DNA from: an uncultured bacterium
Lineage (GTDB): Bacteria > Pseudomonadota > Alphaproteobacteria > Sphingomonadales > Sphingomonadaceae
Direction of reading: 5' to 3'
NCBI GenBank assembly: GCA_903884945.1
Contig: CAISGR010000163.1
Location: 1 to 57,757, forward strand
DNA length: 57,757 nucleotides
Each line of letters begins with the position of its first letter. The first letter of the stretch is position 1. Below are positions 9,688-20,574 of the stretch, in pieces. The translations under genes and the position numbers were made by a program. Below the pieces are notes generated by a model that saw only the letters and a list, made by a program, of their open reading frames with translations, ran no database searches and was not told the origin of the DNA.

Positions 9688-10899
9688 ATGCCCGATACCA
9701 TCTCGCGCCGCACCCTGATCGAACTCGGCCTCGCCGGCGCATCCGCCGCGATCGCCGGCCGGGCCGTCGCCCAGCCCGCCGTCTTGCCTGCCCCCCGCAA
9801 TCCGGCCGCGCTGCCGGACGGCGAGAAGATCGGCTTCGCGGTGGTGGGCCTCGGCAAGCTCGCGCTCGGCCAGATCATTCCCGGCCTGAGGAACGCGACG
9901 GGCGCGAAGCTGGTCGCCGTGGTGAGCGGGCATCCGGACAAGGCCCGGCGCATCGCCGCCGAGAACGGCCTGCCCGCCGACGCGATCTACGGTTATGCGG
10001 AGTATGACCGTATCGCGCAGGATCCGCGCATCCAGGTCGTCTACATCGTGCTGCCGAATTCGATGCACGCGGACTATAGCATCCGCGCGCTCAAGGCGGG
10101 CAAGCATGTGCTGTGCGAAAAGCCGATGGCGACCAGCGTCGCCGATGCCGAGGCAATGATCGCGGCGGCGAAAGTCGCGAAGCGCCAGCTGATGATTGCC
10201 TATCGCTGCCATTACGAGCCGCTCAATCTCGAGGTCATGCGCCGGATGCGCTCGGGCGCCCTCGGCAAGCCGCGGATCGTCGTCACCAACATGGGCCGGC
10301 AATCCGACCTGAGCGACCCGTCCGACGCATGGCGGCTCGACATGGCGATGTCGGGCGGCGGGGCGCTCGCCGACATGGGTATCTATGGCGTCAACGCCGC
10401 GCGCTACATTCTCGACGAGGAGCCACGCGAGGTGCGCGCCTGGGCGCAGACCGACCGCAGCGACCCGCGCTTCCGCACGGTGGAAGACGTGATCGCCTGG
10501 CAGTTCCGCTTCCCCTCGGGGGCGATCGCCAACGGATCGACCTCCTTCTCCTATCAGGGCACGATGGGGTACCAGATATTCTGCGAGCACGGGAAGATCA
10601 CCGCCGAACCCGGCGCCTTCTATGGCGGCAACCATCTGACGATCGACGGCATCGGAGGCGACCGCGAGCCGAAGATCCGCGAGATCGACCAGTTCGCCCG
10701 CGAGATGGACTGGATGGCCGACGTGGTGCGCGGCAGGGCTCCGATGGTCTCGCCGGGCGAGGAGGGATTGCAGGACATGCGGCTGATGCACGCGATCCTC
10801 GAATCGGTGCGGCAGGGCGGCGCGACCGTGAAAACCGACTGGGGTTATCGGCGTGCCCATGACCCGGCGGCCGTGGTAGACGTGCCCCGGCCGGTCTGA
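9688..10899 (+). CDS. Gfo/Idh/MocA oxidoreductase with Tat signal
   Basis: A 403-residue protein starting with a twin-arginine leader (SRRTL at 6-10, then a hydrophobic Ala-rich stretch ending in AVAQPA near residue 30), so export to the periplasm is predicted. The dinucleotide fold begins at IGFAVVGLGKLALG (48-61), and the hallmark CEKP motif is at 143-146. This layout resembles periplasmic glucose-fructose oxidoreductase, which carries tightly bound NADP(H), but the substrate is not determinable. The neighbour at 10916 begins 16 bases later and may be cotranscribed. Confidence 0.85.
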   Translation: MPDTISRRTLIELGLAGASAAIAGRAVAQPAVLPAPRNPAALPDGEKIGFAVVGLGKLALGQIIPGLRNATGAKLVAVVSGHPDKARRIAAENGLPADAIYGYAEYDRIAQDPRIQVVYIVLPNSMHADYSIRALKAGKHVLCEKPMATSVADAEAMIAAAKVAKRQLMIAYRCHYEPLNLEVMRRMRSGALGKPRIVVTNMGRQSDLSDPSDAWRLDMAMSGGGALADMGIYGVNAARYILDEEPREVRAWAQTDRSDPRFRTVEDVIAWQFRFPSGAIANGSTSFSYQGTMGYQIFCEHGKITAEPGAFYGGNHLTIDGIGGDREPKIREIDQFAREMDWMADVVRGRAPMVSPGEEGLQDMRLMHAILESVRQGGATVKTDWGYRRAHDPAAVVDVPRPV

Positions 10900-10915
10900 C
10901 GAGGAGGCGGCGCCA

Positions 10916-11350
10916 ATGACCGGACTACTCGCCCTGGTAGCCGCCGCGCTGTTCACGGGCGCCGCTTTCTACATCACCGTCGCGGAACAGCCGGCGCGAC
11001 TCGCGCTCGACGACCGGGCACTGCTGGCTCAGTGGCTGCCGGCCTATCGCCGGGGCGCGATGATGCAGGCGCCGCTCGCGATCATCGGCGCGGTGCTGGG
11101 GGCCGCCGCATGGTGGACGAGCGGCGGCTGGCATTTCCTGCTCGGGGCGCTGCTGATGCTGACCAACCTTCCCTGGACGCTGGTCGTGATCCTGCCGGTC
11201 AATCGCCGGCTCGGCGCGATCGGGCCGGAAGACGATCCAGCACCGATCCGGCCCCTGGTCAGGAAATGGGGGTGGCTCCACCTGGTCCGCACCCTGCTCG
11301 GCATGCTGGCGACAGGGGCCTATCTGGCCGCCCTCGCCCCCGTTACCTGA
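10916..11350 (+). CDS. DUF1772 family membrane protein
   Basis: A 144-residue protein with four predicted helices: LLALVAAALFTGAAFYITVA, APLAIIGAVLGAAAWW, WHFLLGALLMLTNLPWTLVV and a final LLGMLATGAYLAALAP. The EQPARL motif after helix 1 and LPVNRRL after helix 3 are what I recall of DUF1772 / anthrone oxygenase-like proteins. No biochemical role is established for bacterial members. Its 3' end overlaps that of folP by eight bases. Confidence 0.75.
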   Translation: MTGLLALVAAALFTGAAFYITVAEQPARLALDDRALLAQWLPAYRRGAMMQAPLAIIGAVLGAAAWWTSGGWHFLLGALLMLTNLPWTLVVILPVNRRLGAIGPEDDPAPIRPLVRKWGWLHLVRTLLGMLATGAYLAALAPVT

Positions 11351-12410
11351 CGCCGCTCATCAGCGCCGCGTCCTTCAGGCCGCGCCAGACCTTCAGCGCC
11401 TGCAGCGTCTCCGCCACGTCATGGACGCGGAGCACCTGGATGCCCGCCTCGATGCCCTTCATCGCAAGCGCGATCGAGCCGCCGAGGCGCTGGTCGGCCG
11501 GCGCCTCGTTCGAGAGCGCGCCGATCATCCGCTTGCGGCTTGCACCGAGCATGATCGGGCAGCCCAGGCCATGGAACAGCGCCAGACCGTTCATCAGGGC
11601 GAGATTGTCCTGCAGCGACTTGCCGAAACCAATGCCCGGATCGATCATGATCCTCGCGCGATCGACGCCCGCCGCGGCCACGGCCGCGACGCGCGCTTCG
11701 AGCCAGTCATAGACCTCGGTCAGCACATCGCCATAGCCGCTGCCGCCATGCGGCCCCTTTTTCGGGTCGGGCGAATGCATGAGGATCACCGGGCAGCCCG
11801 CGCGGACGACCACCTCGAGCGCGCGATCATCCCAGAGCAGCGCCGCGACATCGTTGACGATCGCCGCACCCGCCGCGAGCGCCGCCTCCATCACCGCTGC
11901 CTTGCGGGTATCGACGGAGATCAGCGTGCCGCTCTTCGCCAGCCGCTCGATCACCGGCACGACGCGCTTGACCTCGTCCCCCTCCCATACAAGCGGCGCC
12001 CCGGGCCGGGTCGATTCGCCGCCGACATCGATCAGCGTCGCGCCTTTGACCGACAGGTCGAAGCCCGCCTCGGCAGCGGCCGCATCATCGACATTCCTGC
12101 CGCCGTCCGAGAAACTGTCGGGCGTCACGTTGAGGATGCCCGCGACACAGGGCTGATCGAAGCGCAGCACTCGCTCGCCCAGCGTCAGCGCCGGACGCGG
12201 TGCGGTGATCCGGGCGTGGAGCTGCGCGGCATCCTCGTCCTGGCGCCCCAGCATGGCCTCGAACTCGGCGATCGGGATCGTCCGGCGCCCCCCTCGCCCG
12301 ATCACCTCATAGGCGGCGAACCACGTCATCCCGCCGGCCAGCCGCGCGACCTCGCCATCGCGCCCGACCGGCGTATCGACGAACTGCACGGGGCGGAGGT
12401 ATAGCGTCAC
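11343..12410 (-). CDS. folP: Dihydropteroate synthase
   Basis: FolP condenses 6-hydroxymethyl-7,8-dihydropterin pyrophosphate with p-aminobenzoate in folate synthesis. I place the start at the GTG at 12408-12410 (TLYLRPVQF follows) because AAGGA precedes it; the frame stays open for 64 more codons with no sensible protein. The product is 355 residues with an extra N-terminal region of about 90. Core motifs are ILNVTPDSFSDGG, GATLIDVGGESTRPGA, ISVDTRKA, DPGIGFGKSLQDNL and LGASRKRMIG. It is 40 bases downstream of ccrM on the same strand. folK is far away at 33805. Confidence 0.95.
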   Translation of the reverse strand: MTLYLRPVQFVDTPVGRDGEVARLAGGMTWFAAYEVIGRGGRRTIPIAEFEAMLGRQDEDAAQLHARITAPRPALTLGERVLRFDQPCVAGILNVTPDSFSDGGRNVDDAAAAEAGFDLSVKGATLIDVGGESTRPGAPLVWEGDEVKRVVPVIERLAKSGTLISVDTRKAAVMEAALAAGAAIVNDVAALLWDDRALEVVVRAGCPVILMHSPDPKKGPHGGSGYGDVLTEVYDWLEARVAAVAAAGVDRARIMIDPGIGFGKSLQDNLALMNGLALFHGLGCPIMLGASRKRMIGALSNEAPADQRLGGSIALAMKGIEAGIQVLRVHDVAETLQALKVWRGLKDAALMSGVR

Positions 12411-12450
12411 GGCATGATATCCTTGCTCCCCGGCAAAGGCCGGGGAGCGA

Positions 12451-13790
<1,340 letters not shown>

Positions 13791-13792
<2 letters not shown>

Positions 13793-14405
13793 ACAGATCG
13801 AGATATGCCTGGGCAACGGGCGAAAAACTGCGTCGATGGAGCGGCGAGGGTCCGTGAGCGCGGAGCGCATCGAGATGCGCGCGACAGGCATAGCCCTTGT
13901 TGGAGTGCCACCCATAGTGCGGATATGATTCGGCATGCGCGATCATGATCGTGTCGCGCGTGTGCTTGGCGATGATCGAGGCGGCGGCGATCGACAGCGA
14001 GATCGCGTCGCCCGAAACGATCGCGGTGGCCGCATGAGTCCAGCGCGGCAGGCGGTTGCCATCGACCAGCACATGGCCGGGCGCCTGCCCGAGCGCCTCG
14101 ACCGCCAGCGTCATCGCCTTCATCGTCGCCCAATAGATGTTGAGCCGGTCGATCTCGTCGGCCTCGACGATGCCGACGCCCACGATCGCGCAATCGCGCA
14201 ACCGATCATGGAGGCGCGCGCGCTCCGCCGCCGGGAGCTTCTTCGAATCATCGATACCGCGCGGGATGCCCTTCGCCGGCAGGATCACCGCCGCCGCGAC
14301 GACCGGCCCGGCCAGCGGCCCGCGCCCGGCCTCGTCGACTCCGGCGACGGGCGCGAGGCAGATCTTCTCGTGCTTGAGCGAAGGACGGGTCACGCCAGCC
14401 GCCAT
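13791..14405 (-). CDS. rnhB: Ribonuclease HII
   Basis: RNase HII cuts the RNA strand of RNA-DNA hybrids and starts removal of misincorporated ribonucleotides. The 204-residue product starts at ATG 14405, 16 bases inside the end of the thiD-VOC gene. The metal-binding motif VAGVDEAGRGPLAGPVV is near the N-terminus, followed by GIDDSKKL, VLVDGN and the SIAAASIIAKHTRD segment; HYGWHSNKGYACRAH closes the domain. The frame continues far upstream without meaning, so the downstream start is chosen. The rnhB-ccrM order is common in alphaproteobacteria. Confidence 0.93.
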
Positions 14406-15520
14406 GACGGAAAGCGGCGATTCTCGCCAGCCTGATAAAGACAGAGGGCGTTGCCGGCGGGATCGGCGAGCCGCGCCTCGCGCCAGCCCCACGACTCGGC
14501 CACCGGCCCGGAGACCATGATACCGGCGTCGCGCAGCCGCGCGACCATGCCATCGAGATCGCCGCATTCGAGATAGATGACCGGCCTGCCCGCGATCTCG
14601 TCGGCGCGCTCGATCGACAGCGTCCCGCCGCCGGCGGCTTCGAACCGGGCGTAGCGCGGCGCGGAGGCGACGATCTGGTGCAAGCCCAAGAGCCGATAGA
14701 AAGCCGCACTCGCCGCATAGTCGGCGAGCGGGAGCGTGACCTGGTTGAGCATCGCTCCCCCCAGATCCGCGTCCAGCCGGACTGCCTGGTGGCCCATCGG
14801 GCCATGTCCGCCGCCAAGACCAGGCGCCTCGCGCAAGGCCAGCCGCACGAACACGCGCGCACGCGCGACAGCGTCGGGAAGCGACATGCCACGCCCCAGC
14901 CCCGTCGCGATGGCGCTGGCGAGGGTGCAGCCGGTCCCGTGGTTGTGACGGGTGGCGATGCGGGGATCGGCCCAGCGGACCTCGCTGCCGTCGACGAGAA
15001 TCAGCCGGTCGACAATCTGCGCGCCATCGCCGTGGCCGCCCTTGATCAGCAGCGCGGCGCCGCACGCCCGCACCGCCGCTTCCCCCTGCAGCGCCGCCAG
15101 CTCGGGAAGATTCGGCGTCACCAGCGTCGCGATCCGCATCAGCCGGCCGAACGCAGCGATCGTTGCGGGATCGGCCAGCGCCGCACCGCTCGTAGCGACC
15201 ATCACCGGATCGAATATGATTGGCACGGCCGGCATGGTTTCGAGGCGATCCGCCACCGCATGCGCGGTCTCGGCCGATCCGATCATCCCGATCTTGACCG
15301 CATCGATGCCGAGATCGCCCGCCACCGAATCGATCTGCGCGACGACCATTCCGGCCGGCACCGGATGGACCGCCTGGACGCCCAGCGTGTTCTGCGCGGT
15401 GATCGCGGTGATCGCCGTCATCGCGTGGCCGCCGAGCATGGTGACGGCCTTGATATCGGCCTGGATGCCAGCGCCGCCGCCCGAGTCCGACCCGGCGATG
15501 ATCAGGATGCGCGGGGTCAT
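14390..15520 (-). CDS. thiD: HMP/HMP-P kinase fused to a VOC (glyoxalase-like) domain
   Basis: Residues 1 to about 255 are ThiD: ILIIAGSDSGGGAGIQADIK at the N-terminus, MIGSAETA, PIIFDPVMVATSG, LVTPNLPE, LLIKGGHG and the active-site HNHGTGCTLASAIATGL. ThiD phosphorylates hydroxymethylpyrimidine twice in thiamine synthesis. From about 256 a second domain follows: LNQVTLPLADYAASAAFYRLLG, RPVIYLECGDLDGMVARLRDAG and LADPAGNALCLYQAGE, which is the paired beta-alpha-beta pattern of VOC/glyoxalase proteins. There is no stop between them, so this is a true fusion. What the VOC part binds is unknown. Confidence 0.88.
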   Translation of the reverse strand: MTPRILIIAGSDSGGGAGIQADIKAVTMLGGHAMTAITAITAQNTLGVQAVHPVPAGMVVAQIDSVAGDLGIDAVKIGMIGSAETAHAVADRLETMPAVPIIFDPVMVATSGAALADPATIAAFGRLMRIATLVTPNLPELAALQGEAAVRACGAALLIKGGHGDGAQIVDRLILVDGSEVRWADPRIATRHNHGTGCTLASAIATGLGRGMSLPDAVARARVFVRLALREAPGLGGGHGPMGHQAVRLDADLGGAMLNQVTLPLADYAASAAFYRLLGLHQIVASAPRYARFEAAGGGTLSIERADEIAGRPVIYLECGDLDGMVARLRDAGIMVSGPVAESWGWREARLADPAGNALCLYQAGENRRFPSWRLA

Positions 15521-15585
15521 GGCCGACGCCCACCTCCGGCGCGCGCGCGCGGCCCCGGGGGGGCTGGCATGGGTGAGGATGGAAG

Positions 15586-15642
15586 CACCCTCACCGTTCC
15601 GACACGGCGCGCCTCCTGTCCTCTCCCGCCGGGAAAGGGTGT
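15586..15642. repeat. Possible dispersed intergenic repeat
   Basis: The gap between the DUF1272 and thiD genes contains CACCCTCACC, then CCTCTCCCGCCGGGAAAGGG. This resembles a GC-rich repeat I recall seeing in many proteobacterial intergenic regions. Only one copy is evident in the window, so the call rests on memory of the pattern. Confidence 0.25.
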
Positions 15643-15671
15643 GGCTGGTGACGAGCGTCCGGCCGGCCGCG

Positions 15672-15902
15672 TCACGCGCGGCCCTTGAACATCCGCAGCG
15701 TCGAGGCAGGATTCTGCTTCAGCGCCTTGCCGGTGCGGATCGGCCGATCCATCAACTCCCCGCCGCAATTGGCGCAGCGATCGTCCAGTGCCTCGGCGCA
15801 GGAAGCGCAAAAAGTGCATTCGAACGAGCAGATGAACGCGCCGGGCTCGTCCGCGGCCAGATCGGCGCCGCAGCGTTCGCAATCGGGGCGCATCTCAAGC
15901 AT
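15672..15902 (-). CDS. DUF1272 cysteine-rich protein
   Basis: A 76-residue protein starting at MLEMRPDCERCG (ATG at 15902; an upstream ATG adds six residues). Cysteines occur in CERC, CSFECTFCASC and CANC arrangements, consistent with two zinc knuckles. The start MLEMRP.C..C and the ending GGELMDRPIR are characteristic of DUF1272. Function is unknown. The gene lies between glmM and thiD on the same strand. Confidence 0.8.
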   Translation of the reverse strand: MLEMRPDCERCGADLAADEPGAFICSFECTFCASCAEALDDRCANCGGELMDRPIRTGKALKQNPASTLRMFKGRA

Positions 15903-15947
15903 CCATCGTCTCCCGCGCACCTTCGCCCCCGTTGACCCGTCCCATCC

Positions 15948-17288
15948 TCAGGCAGCCGCCAGCCGCACCGCATCGCAGATGCGGTCGACCACGCGCTCGA
16001 CCTGGGCGGGATCGTCGCCTTCCGCCATCACCCGGATCACCGGCTCGGTCCCGGAGGGGCGGATCACCAGCCGGCCCTTGCCGTCGAGTTCCGCCTCGGC
16101 TTCGGCGATGACCGCCTTGACGGCGTCAGCCTCGAGCGGCTTTCCGCCCTTGAAGCGGACATTCTTGAGGAGCTGCGGCAACGGCTCGAAGCGGTGGAGC
16201 AGTGCGCTGGCGGGCATGCCGGTCTCGACCAGTTCGGCGAGGATCTGCAATGCCGCCACCAGACCGTCGCCGGTCGTGGCATAATCCGAGAGAATGATGT
16301 GGCCGGACTGCTCGCCGCCGACATTATAGCCCTGCGCGCGCATCGCCTCGAGCACATAGCGATCGCCGACCTTGGTGCGGATCAGCTTGATGCCCTGCGT
16401 CGCGAGATGCCGCTCTAGCCCCAGATTGGACATCACCGTCGCGACCAGCCCGCCATTGGCCAGCCGCCCGCGGCGCGCCCAGCCGCTGGCGATCGTCGCC
16501 ATCAGTTGATCGCCATCGACCACGCGACCCAGCTCGTCGACGACGATCAGCCGATCGGCATCGCCGTCGAGCGCGATGCCGATGGCGGCGCCCGACGCGA
16601 CGACGGTCTCGCACAGCACCTGGGGCGCGGTGGAGCCGACCCCGTCATTGATGTTCTTGCCATTGGGCGTGGTCCCGATCGCGATCACCTCCGCGCCCAG
16701 CTCCCACAGGGCGGAAGGGGCGACCTGATAGGCGGCGCCATTGGCGCAATCGACCACGATCTTGAGCCCGTCGAGCCGGAGATGCCCGGGAAAGGTCGAC
16801 TTGGCGAAATGAATATAGCGCCCGCGCGCATCCTCGACGCGGCGCGCGCGACCGATATCAGCAGAGGCGGCCAGCGGCACCTCACCGTCGATCAGCGCCT
16901 CGATCGCCAGCTCGTCCGCGTCGGACAGCTTGTAGCCGTCCGGCCCGAACAGCTTGATGCCGTTATCGGCATAGGGATTATGGCTGGCCGAGATCATCAC
17001 GCCGAGATCGGCGCGCATGGACTGAGTCAGCATGGCGACGGCGGGCGTCGGCATCGGCCCGACCAGCACGACATCCATGCCGACACTGGTGAATCCGGCG
17101 ACCATGGCATTTTCGAGCATATAGCCCGAGAGCCGGGTATCCTTGCCGATCACCACGCGGTGCTTGTACTCGCCGCGGACGAAATGGGCGCCGGCCGCCA
17201 TCCCCACCTTCATCGCCATCGCGGCGGTCATCGGGGCCGTGTTGGTCGCCCCACGTATCCCATCGGTGCCGAAATATTTTCTTGCCAT
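15948..17288 (-). CDS. glmM: Phosphoglucosamine mutase
   Basis: GlmM interconverts glucosamine 6-phosphate and glucosamine 1-phosphate on the path to UDP-GlcNAc. The 446-residue product has the N-terminal FGTDGIRG, the phosphoserine loop [13 protein letters not shown] with S102, the metal-binding LDGDADR, the sugar-binding GGEQSGHI and the phosphate-binding [15 protein letters not shown]. Length and motifs match the family exactly. It is divergent from the symporter gene at 17364. Confidence 0.97.
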   Translation of the reverse strand: MARKYFGTDGIRGATNTAPMTAAMAMKVGMAAGAHFVRGEYKHRVVIGKDTRLSGYMLENAMVAGFTSVGMDVVLVGPMPTPAVAMLTQSMRADLGVMISASHNPYADNGIKLFGPDGYKLSDADELAIEALIDGEVPLAASADIGRARRVEDARGRYIHFAKSTFPGHLRLDGLKIVVDCANGAAYQVAPSALWELGAEVIAIGTTPNGKNINDGVGSTAPQVLCETVVASGAAIGIALDGDADRLIVVDELGRVVDGDQLMATIASGWARRGRLANGGLVATVMSNLGLERHLATQGIKLIRTKVGDRYVLEAMRAQGYNVGGEQSGHIILSDYATTGDGLVAALQILAELVETGMPASALLHRFEPLPQLLKNVRFKGGKPLEADAVKAVIAEAEAELDGKGRLVIRPSGTEPVIRVMAEGDDPAQVERVVDRICDAVRLAAA

Positions 17289-17363
17289 GTCGTCGCGTCC
17301 GATCCGCTATGCCAGCCGTTTGTCGTGGCCGCGTGATAGCGCCGGAGAAAGCGAAGAGCGAGC

Positions 17364-18635
17364 ATGTCGCAAGCAACGAGGATTCTGACTGCCCTGTTCC
17401 TGGGGCTCGCGATCGGGATCGGCCTCGCCGCCTGGTCGGCGGGCGCCGCTGGAACCGGCATCCTATTCGCCCAACCGGTCGGCACCGCCTGGCTCAATGC
17501 GCTGCAGATGACCATCGTACCGCTGGTGGTGGCGCTGCTCGTGACCGGCGTCGCGGCGACCGCGGAGGCGGCGCGCGCCGGGCGCATCGCCGGCCGGGCG
17601 CTCGCGCTGTTCATCACGCTGCTATGGTTCTTTTCCGCGCTCGCCGCGCTGCTCACGCCGCTGCTGCTCGGCTGGTTTCCCTTGCCTGCCGGCGCCGGTG
17701 CCGCCCTGCGCACCGCGCTGAACGCAACCCAGCCGGTCGGCGAAATCCCGCCCTTTTCGGATTTCATCGCATCGATCGTGCCGACCAATCCGGTCGCGGC
17801 CGCAGCCAATAGCGCCTTCCTGCCGCTGATCGTCTTCACCATGGTGTTCGCCTTCGCCCTCACCCGCCTGCCGGCCGAGCCGCGCGCGCTGCTGACCCGC
17901 TTCTTCCAGGCGATCGCCGACGTGATGCTGGTGATGATCGGCTGGATCCTGTGGCTCGCGCCACTGGGCGTGTTCGCCCTCGCCTATGTCGTCGGCGCGC
18001 GCGCCGGGACCGCGGCATTCGGCGCGTTGCTCCATTATGTCCTGATCATCTCCGCCGTCGGCATCGTCGTCTGGCTCGCCTCCTTCCCGATCGGCGCGAT
18101 CGGCGGGCGCGTCGGGCTGGGGCGCTTCGTGCGTGCGACAGTGCCGGCCCAGGCAGTCGCGATCAGCACGCAATCGTCGCTCGCCTCGCTGCCGGCGATG
18201 CTGCGCGGTGCGGAGACGCTCGGCGTACCGGTCGCCACCTCAGGCGTCATCCTGCCGCTGGCGGTCGCGATCTTCCGTGTGACCGGGCCGCCGATGAACC
18301 TCGCGGTAGCGATCTATGTCGCCTATTGGTTCGGCGTGCCGATCGGTCCGGTGCAGCTCGCGGCCGGCGTGGCCGTGGCTGCGATCACGACGATGGGCGC
18401 GGTCAGCCTGCCCGGACAGATCAGCTATGTCACCTCGATCGCCCCGATCTGCATCGCGATGGGCGTGCCGATCGCCCCGCTCGGCCTGCTGGTCGCGGTC
18501 GAGACCATCCCGGATATCTTCCGGACCCTGGGCAATGTGACGATGGACCTGGCGGCGACCGTCAGCATCTCGGCGCGGAGCGGCCCCGCCTCCGAGACCG
18601 AAGGCGATGCGCTGCTGGGCCGCGACCCGGCTTAG
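17364..18635 (+). CDS. Dicarboxylate/amino acid:cation symporter (DAACS family)
   Basis: A 423-residue integral membrane protein with eight or more hydrophobic segments. Family signatures include FAQPVGTAWLNALQMTIVPLVV in the early helices, the serine-rich hairpin STQSSLASLPAML, and the substrate and sodium-binding stretch GPPMNLAVAIYVAYWFGV. It would import C4-dicarboxylates or acidic or neutral amino acids with protons or sodium; the exact substrate cannot be read. It converges on btaB, overlapping it by four bases. Confidence 0.88.
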   Translation: MSQATRILTALFLGLAIGIGLAAWSAGAAGTGILFAQPVGTAWLNALQMTIVPLVVALLVTGVAATAEAARAGRIAGRALALFITLLWFFSALAALLTPLLLGWFPLPAGAGAALRTALNATQPVGEIPPFSDFIASIVPTNPVAAAANSAFLPLIVFTMVFAFALTRLPAEPRALLTRFFQAIADVMLVMIGWILWLAPLGVFALAYVVGARAGTAAFGALLHYVLIISAVGIVVWLASFPIGAIGGRVGLGRFVRATVPAQAVAISTQSSLASLPAMLRGAETLGVPVATSGVILPLAVAIFRVTGPPMNLAVAIYVAYWFGVPIGPVQLAAGVAVAAITTMGAVSLPGQISYVTSIAPICIAMGVPIAPLGLLVAVETIPDIFRTLGNVTMDLAATVSISARSGPASETEGDALLGRDPA

Positions 18636-19258
18636 CCGGCCCGGCTCAACCGCGCAGTCCAGGCGTAGCCGAGCCGCAGGGCGAGAAAGTCAGCCTCCAG
18701 CCCCTGTTCGGCCGCGACCTGCTCGACCACGTTGCGCAGCGTCGCGCGCGGCGTGACGTCGAATTTGGCCAGCCAGGCAAAGAGCAGCGCGCGCCAGACC
18801 CGGGGCAGCCCGTTCTGCTGACCGAAATCCACGATATCGAGACGACCGCCCGGGGCGAGCTTGCGCGCAGCCTCGCGGATCGCGCCCTGCCAGTCGGGAA
18901 TCATCGACAAGGTATAGCTCTGGAAGATGCGGTCGAAATGCGCGACGCCGAACAGCGCTGCGGCATCGAACGCGGTCGCATCGCCCTGCGCGAAGCTGAT
19001 CTTGTCCGAAAGGCCGGCCTTGGCCACGTTCCGTCGCGCCGTCTCGAGCATCGCCTCCGAAATATCGATGCCGAAGAAGCGGGCGTCCGGCCATGCCCGT
19101 GCCGCCAGGATCAGGTTGCGGCCCGTGCCGCACCCGATTTCAAGCACGCTGCCACCGGGCGGCGGGGCCAGATAGCGGATCAGCCGATCGCGGCCGAGCA
19201 GGTAATATTTGCGCGTCAGGTCATAGAAATGACGCTGGGTGCGATAGATGGCATCCAT
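18632..19258 (-). CDS. btaB: Betaine-lipid N-methyltransferase
   Basis: BtaB adds three methyl groups to diacylglyceryl-homoserine to give the betaine lipid DGTS. The 208-residue product starts with IYRTQRHFYDLTRKYYLLGRD, which is distinctive for BtaB, and has the SAM loop VLEIGCGTGRN and ARFFGIDISEAML. It lies 23 bases downstream of btaA on the same strand, giving the complete two-gene pathway. Without that context it would be called only a class I methyltransferase. Confidence 0.87.
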   Translation of the reverse strand: MDAIYRTQRHFYDLTRKYYLLGRDRLIRYLAPPPGGSVLEIGCGTGRNLILAARAWPDARFFGIDISEAMLETARRNVAKAGLSDKISFAQGDATAFDAAALFGVAHFDRIFQSYTLSMIPDWQGAIREAARKLAPGGRLDIVDFGQQNGLPRVWRALLFAWLAKFDVTPRATLRNVVEQVAAEQGLEADFLALRLGYAWTARLSRAG

Positions 19259-19281
19259 CTGCCCCGCATGGTCGGGCGCGC

Positions 19282-20517
19282 TCAGCTGGGCGTTCCCAGC
19301 ACGTAGAGATGCACGCCACCGTAGATCGAGGAACGATCGCGCCTGGTGTAATCGAGCGATTCGTCGGCGCGATAGGTCCAGCGCGACAGGATCTCCTCAG
19401 GCACGCGGCCCGGCAGGATCGTCGCCGTGCCGGCCGTACGGAACAGGACGCGCGCGCCGGGACGGGCGGTGCGGGTGACCTCGCTCCACAGGTCGGTCAG
19501 TTGCTCGTCCGTCATCCAGTCCTGCGCATCGAGCAGGATGAAGCGATCGAGCGAAGCATCCGGCCGGCTGCGCAGATAATCGGTGAAATTGGTGTGCCGC
19601 ACGTCGATCCGGTCGACGCGCTCGACGATCTCCGCGTAATGATCTTGCTGGAGATAGGGCGGGAGCGGCGCCGACGGTCCCTCGCCATAGCCGCGATTGA
19701 AGGCCTGCCAGGCGAAATAATTGTCCTTCAGGTCGAAATCGCAGGCGAGCTTTTCGAGCCGCTCGCGCAATACCGTCGCCATCTTCTCGTCGCCAGCCAG
19801 CGCCTCATATTGGGCTGGCGGGATGCCGAGACCGAACAGCGAGGCGGGCTGGTCGGTCAGCCAGCGGATGAAGCCCTTGTCGAACATCGGCGCGAATTCG
19901 CGGTCGAAGATCTCGCGCTGTTCCTCGATCGACGTCGCCTTGAGCAGCGCCTTGGGATTCACGCCGTTCAGCCGGGCCAGCAGGTGCGCCACGCTGATGA
20001 AATTGCCGAGCAGCCCCCGCCGGTACACGCCATGCGCGAAGCCGCCGATCCGGCGCCGGCCGATCATGTCGCGCCCTTCCCAGTAGCGCCGCGTCGTCTC
20101 GTCGAGATGCGGGCGGACATAGGTGCGATAGGCGAGGATGTTGGCGCGGCTGCTGGCGTTGCCGAAGAAGCGGTGGAACGCCTCGTAGCTGGGCAGGTGG
20201 CGTGCGGCGACCAGCTTCAGCTTGTTGAGCGCGATGTGCGCCGTATTGAGGTCGACCGCCGTGATCGCACGCGGGTTGGCCGTCAGATAGGACAGGACGT
20301 TGCAGCCGCCCGAAGCGATGGTGACGACATGGCTGTCGGGCGTGATCGCCAGCGCCTCCATGTCGACCGCCGGATCCTCCCAGATCTGGGCATAGACCAG
20401 GCCGCGAAAGGCGAAGGTGAAGGCGCGTTCGAGCAGCCCCTGCTTCGAAAGATGATCGTGCCGGTGCACGGCAGCGCGCACGGCGCGGTTCTTCGGCGAT
20501 CGATCGGCGACGGCCAT
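19282..20517 (-). CDS. btaA: SAM:diacylglycerol 3-amino-3-carboxypropyltransferase
   Basis: BtaA transfers the aminocarboxypropyl group of SAM to diacylglycerol, the first step to betaine lipids. The 411-residue product belongs to the DUF3419 family: FRGLVYAQIWEDPAVDMEAL, IASGGCNVLSYLTANPRAITAVDLN (SAM site) and SRWTYRADESLDYTRRDRSSIYGG near the end. An AGGAGG ribosome site precedes the ATG. In Rhodobacter and rhizobia this pathway replaces phospholipids under phosphate starvation; a Pho-box-like element 58 bases upstream supports the same control here. Confidence 0.92.
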   Translation of the reverse strand: MAVADRSPKNRAVRAAVHRHDHLSKQGLLERAFTFAFRGLVYAQIWEDPAVDMEALAITPDSHVVTIASGGCNVLSYLTANPRAITAVDLNTAHIALNKLKLVAARHLPSYEAFHRFFGNASSRANILAYRTYVRPHLDETTRRYWEGRDMIGRRRIGGFAHGVYRRGLLGNFISVAHLLARLNGVNPKALLKATSIEEQREIFDREFAPMFDKGFIRWLTDQPASLFGLGIPPAQYEALAGDEKMATVLRERLEKLACDFDLKDNYFAWQAFNRGYGEGPSAPLPPYLQQDHYAEIVERVDRIDVRHTNFTDYLRSRPDASLDRFILLDAQDWMTDEQLTDLWSEVTRTARPGARVLFRTAGTATILPGRVPEEILSRWTYRADESLDYTRRDRSSIYGGVHLYVLGTPS

Positions 20518-20574
20518 ATATTACCTCCTGCGGATCTGCGCGATGCGGAACCCACGCCCCGCTAGGACAATCCG

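Noticed and set aside
14406..15533. Upstream extension of the rnhB frame
   Set aside because: The frame is open for a further 376 codons but is antisense-like Gly/Arg-rich sequence overlapping thiD in another frame; the rnhB start at 14405 explains the gene.
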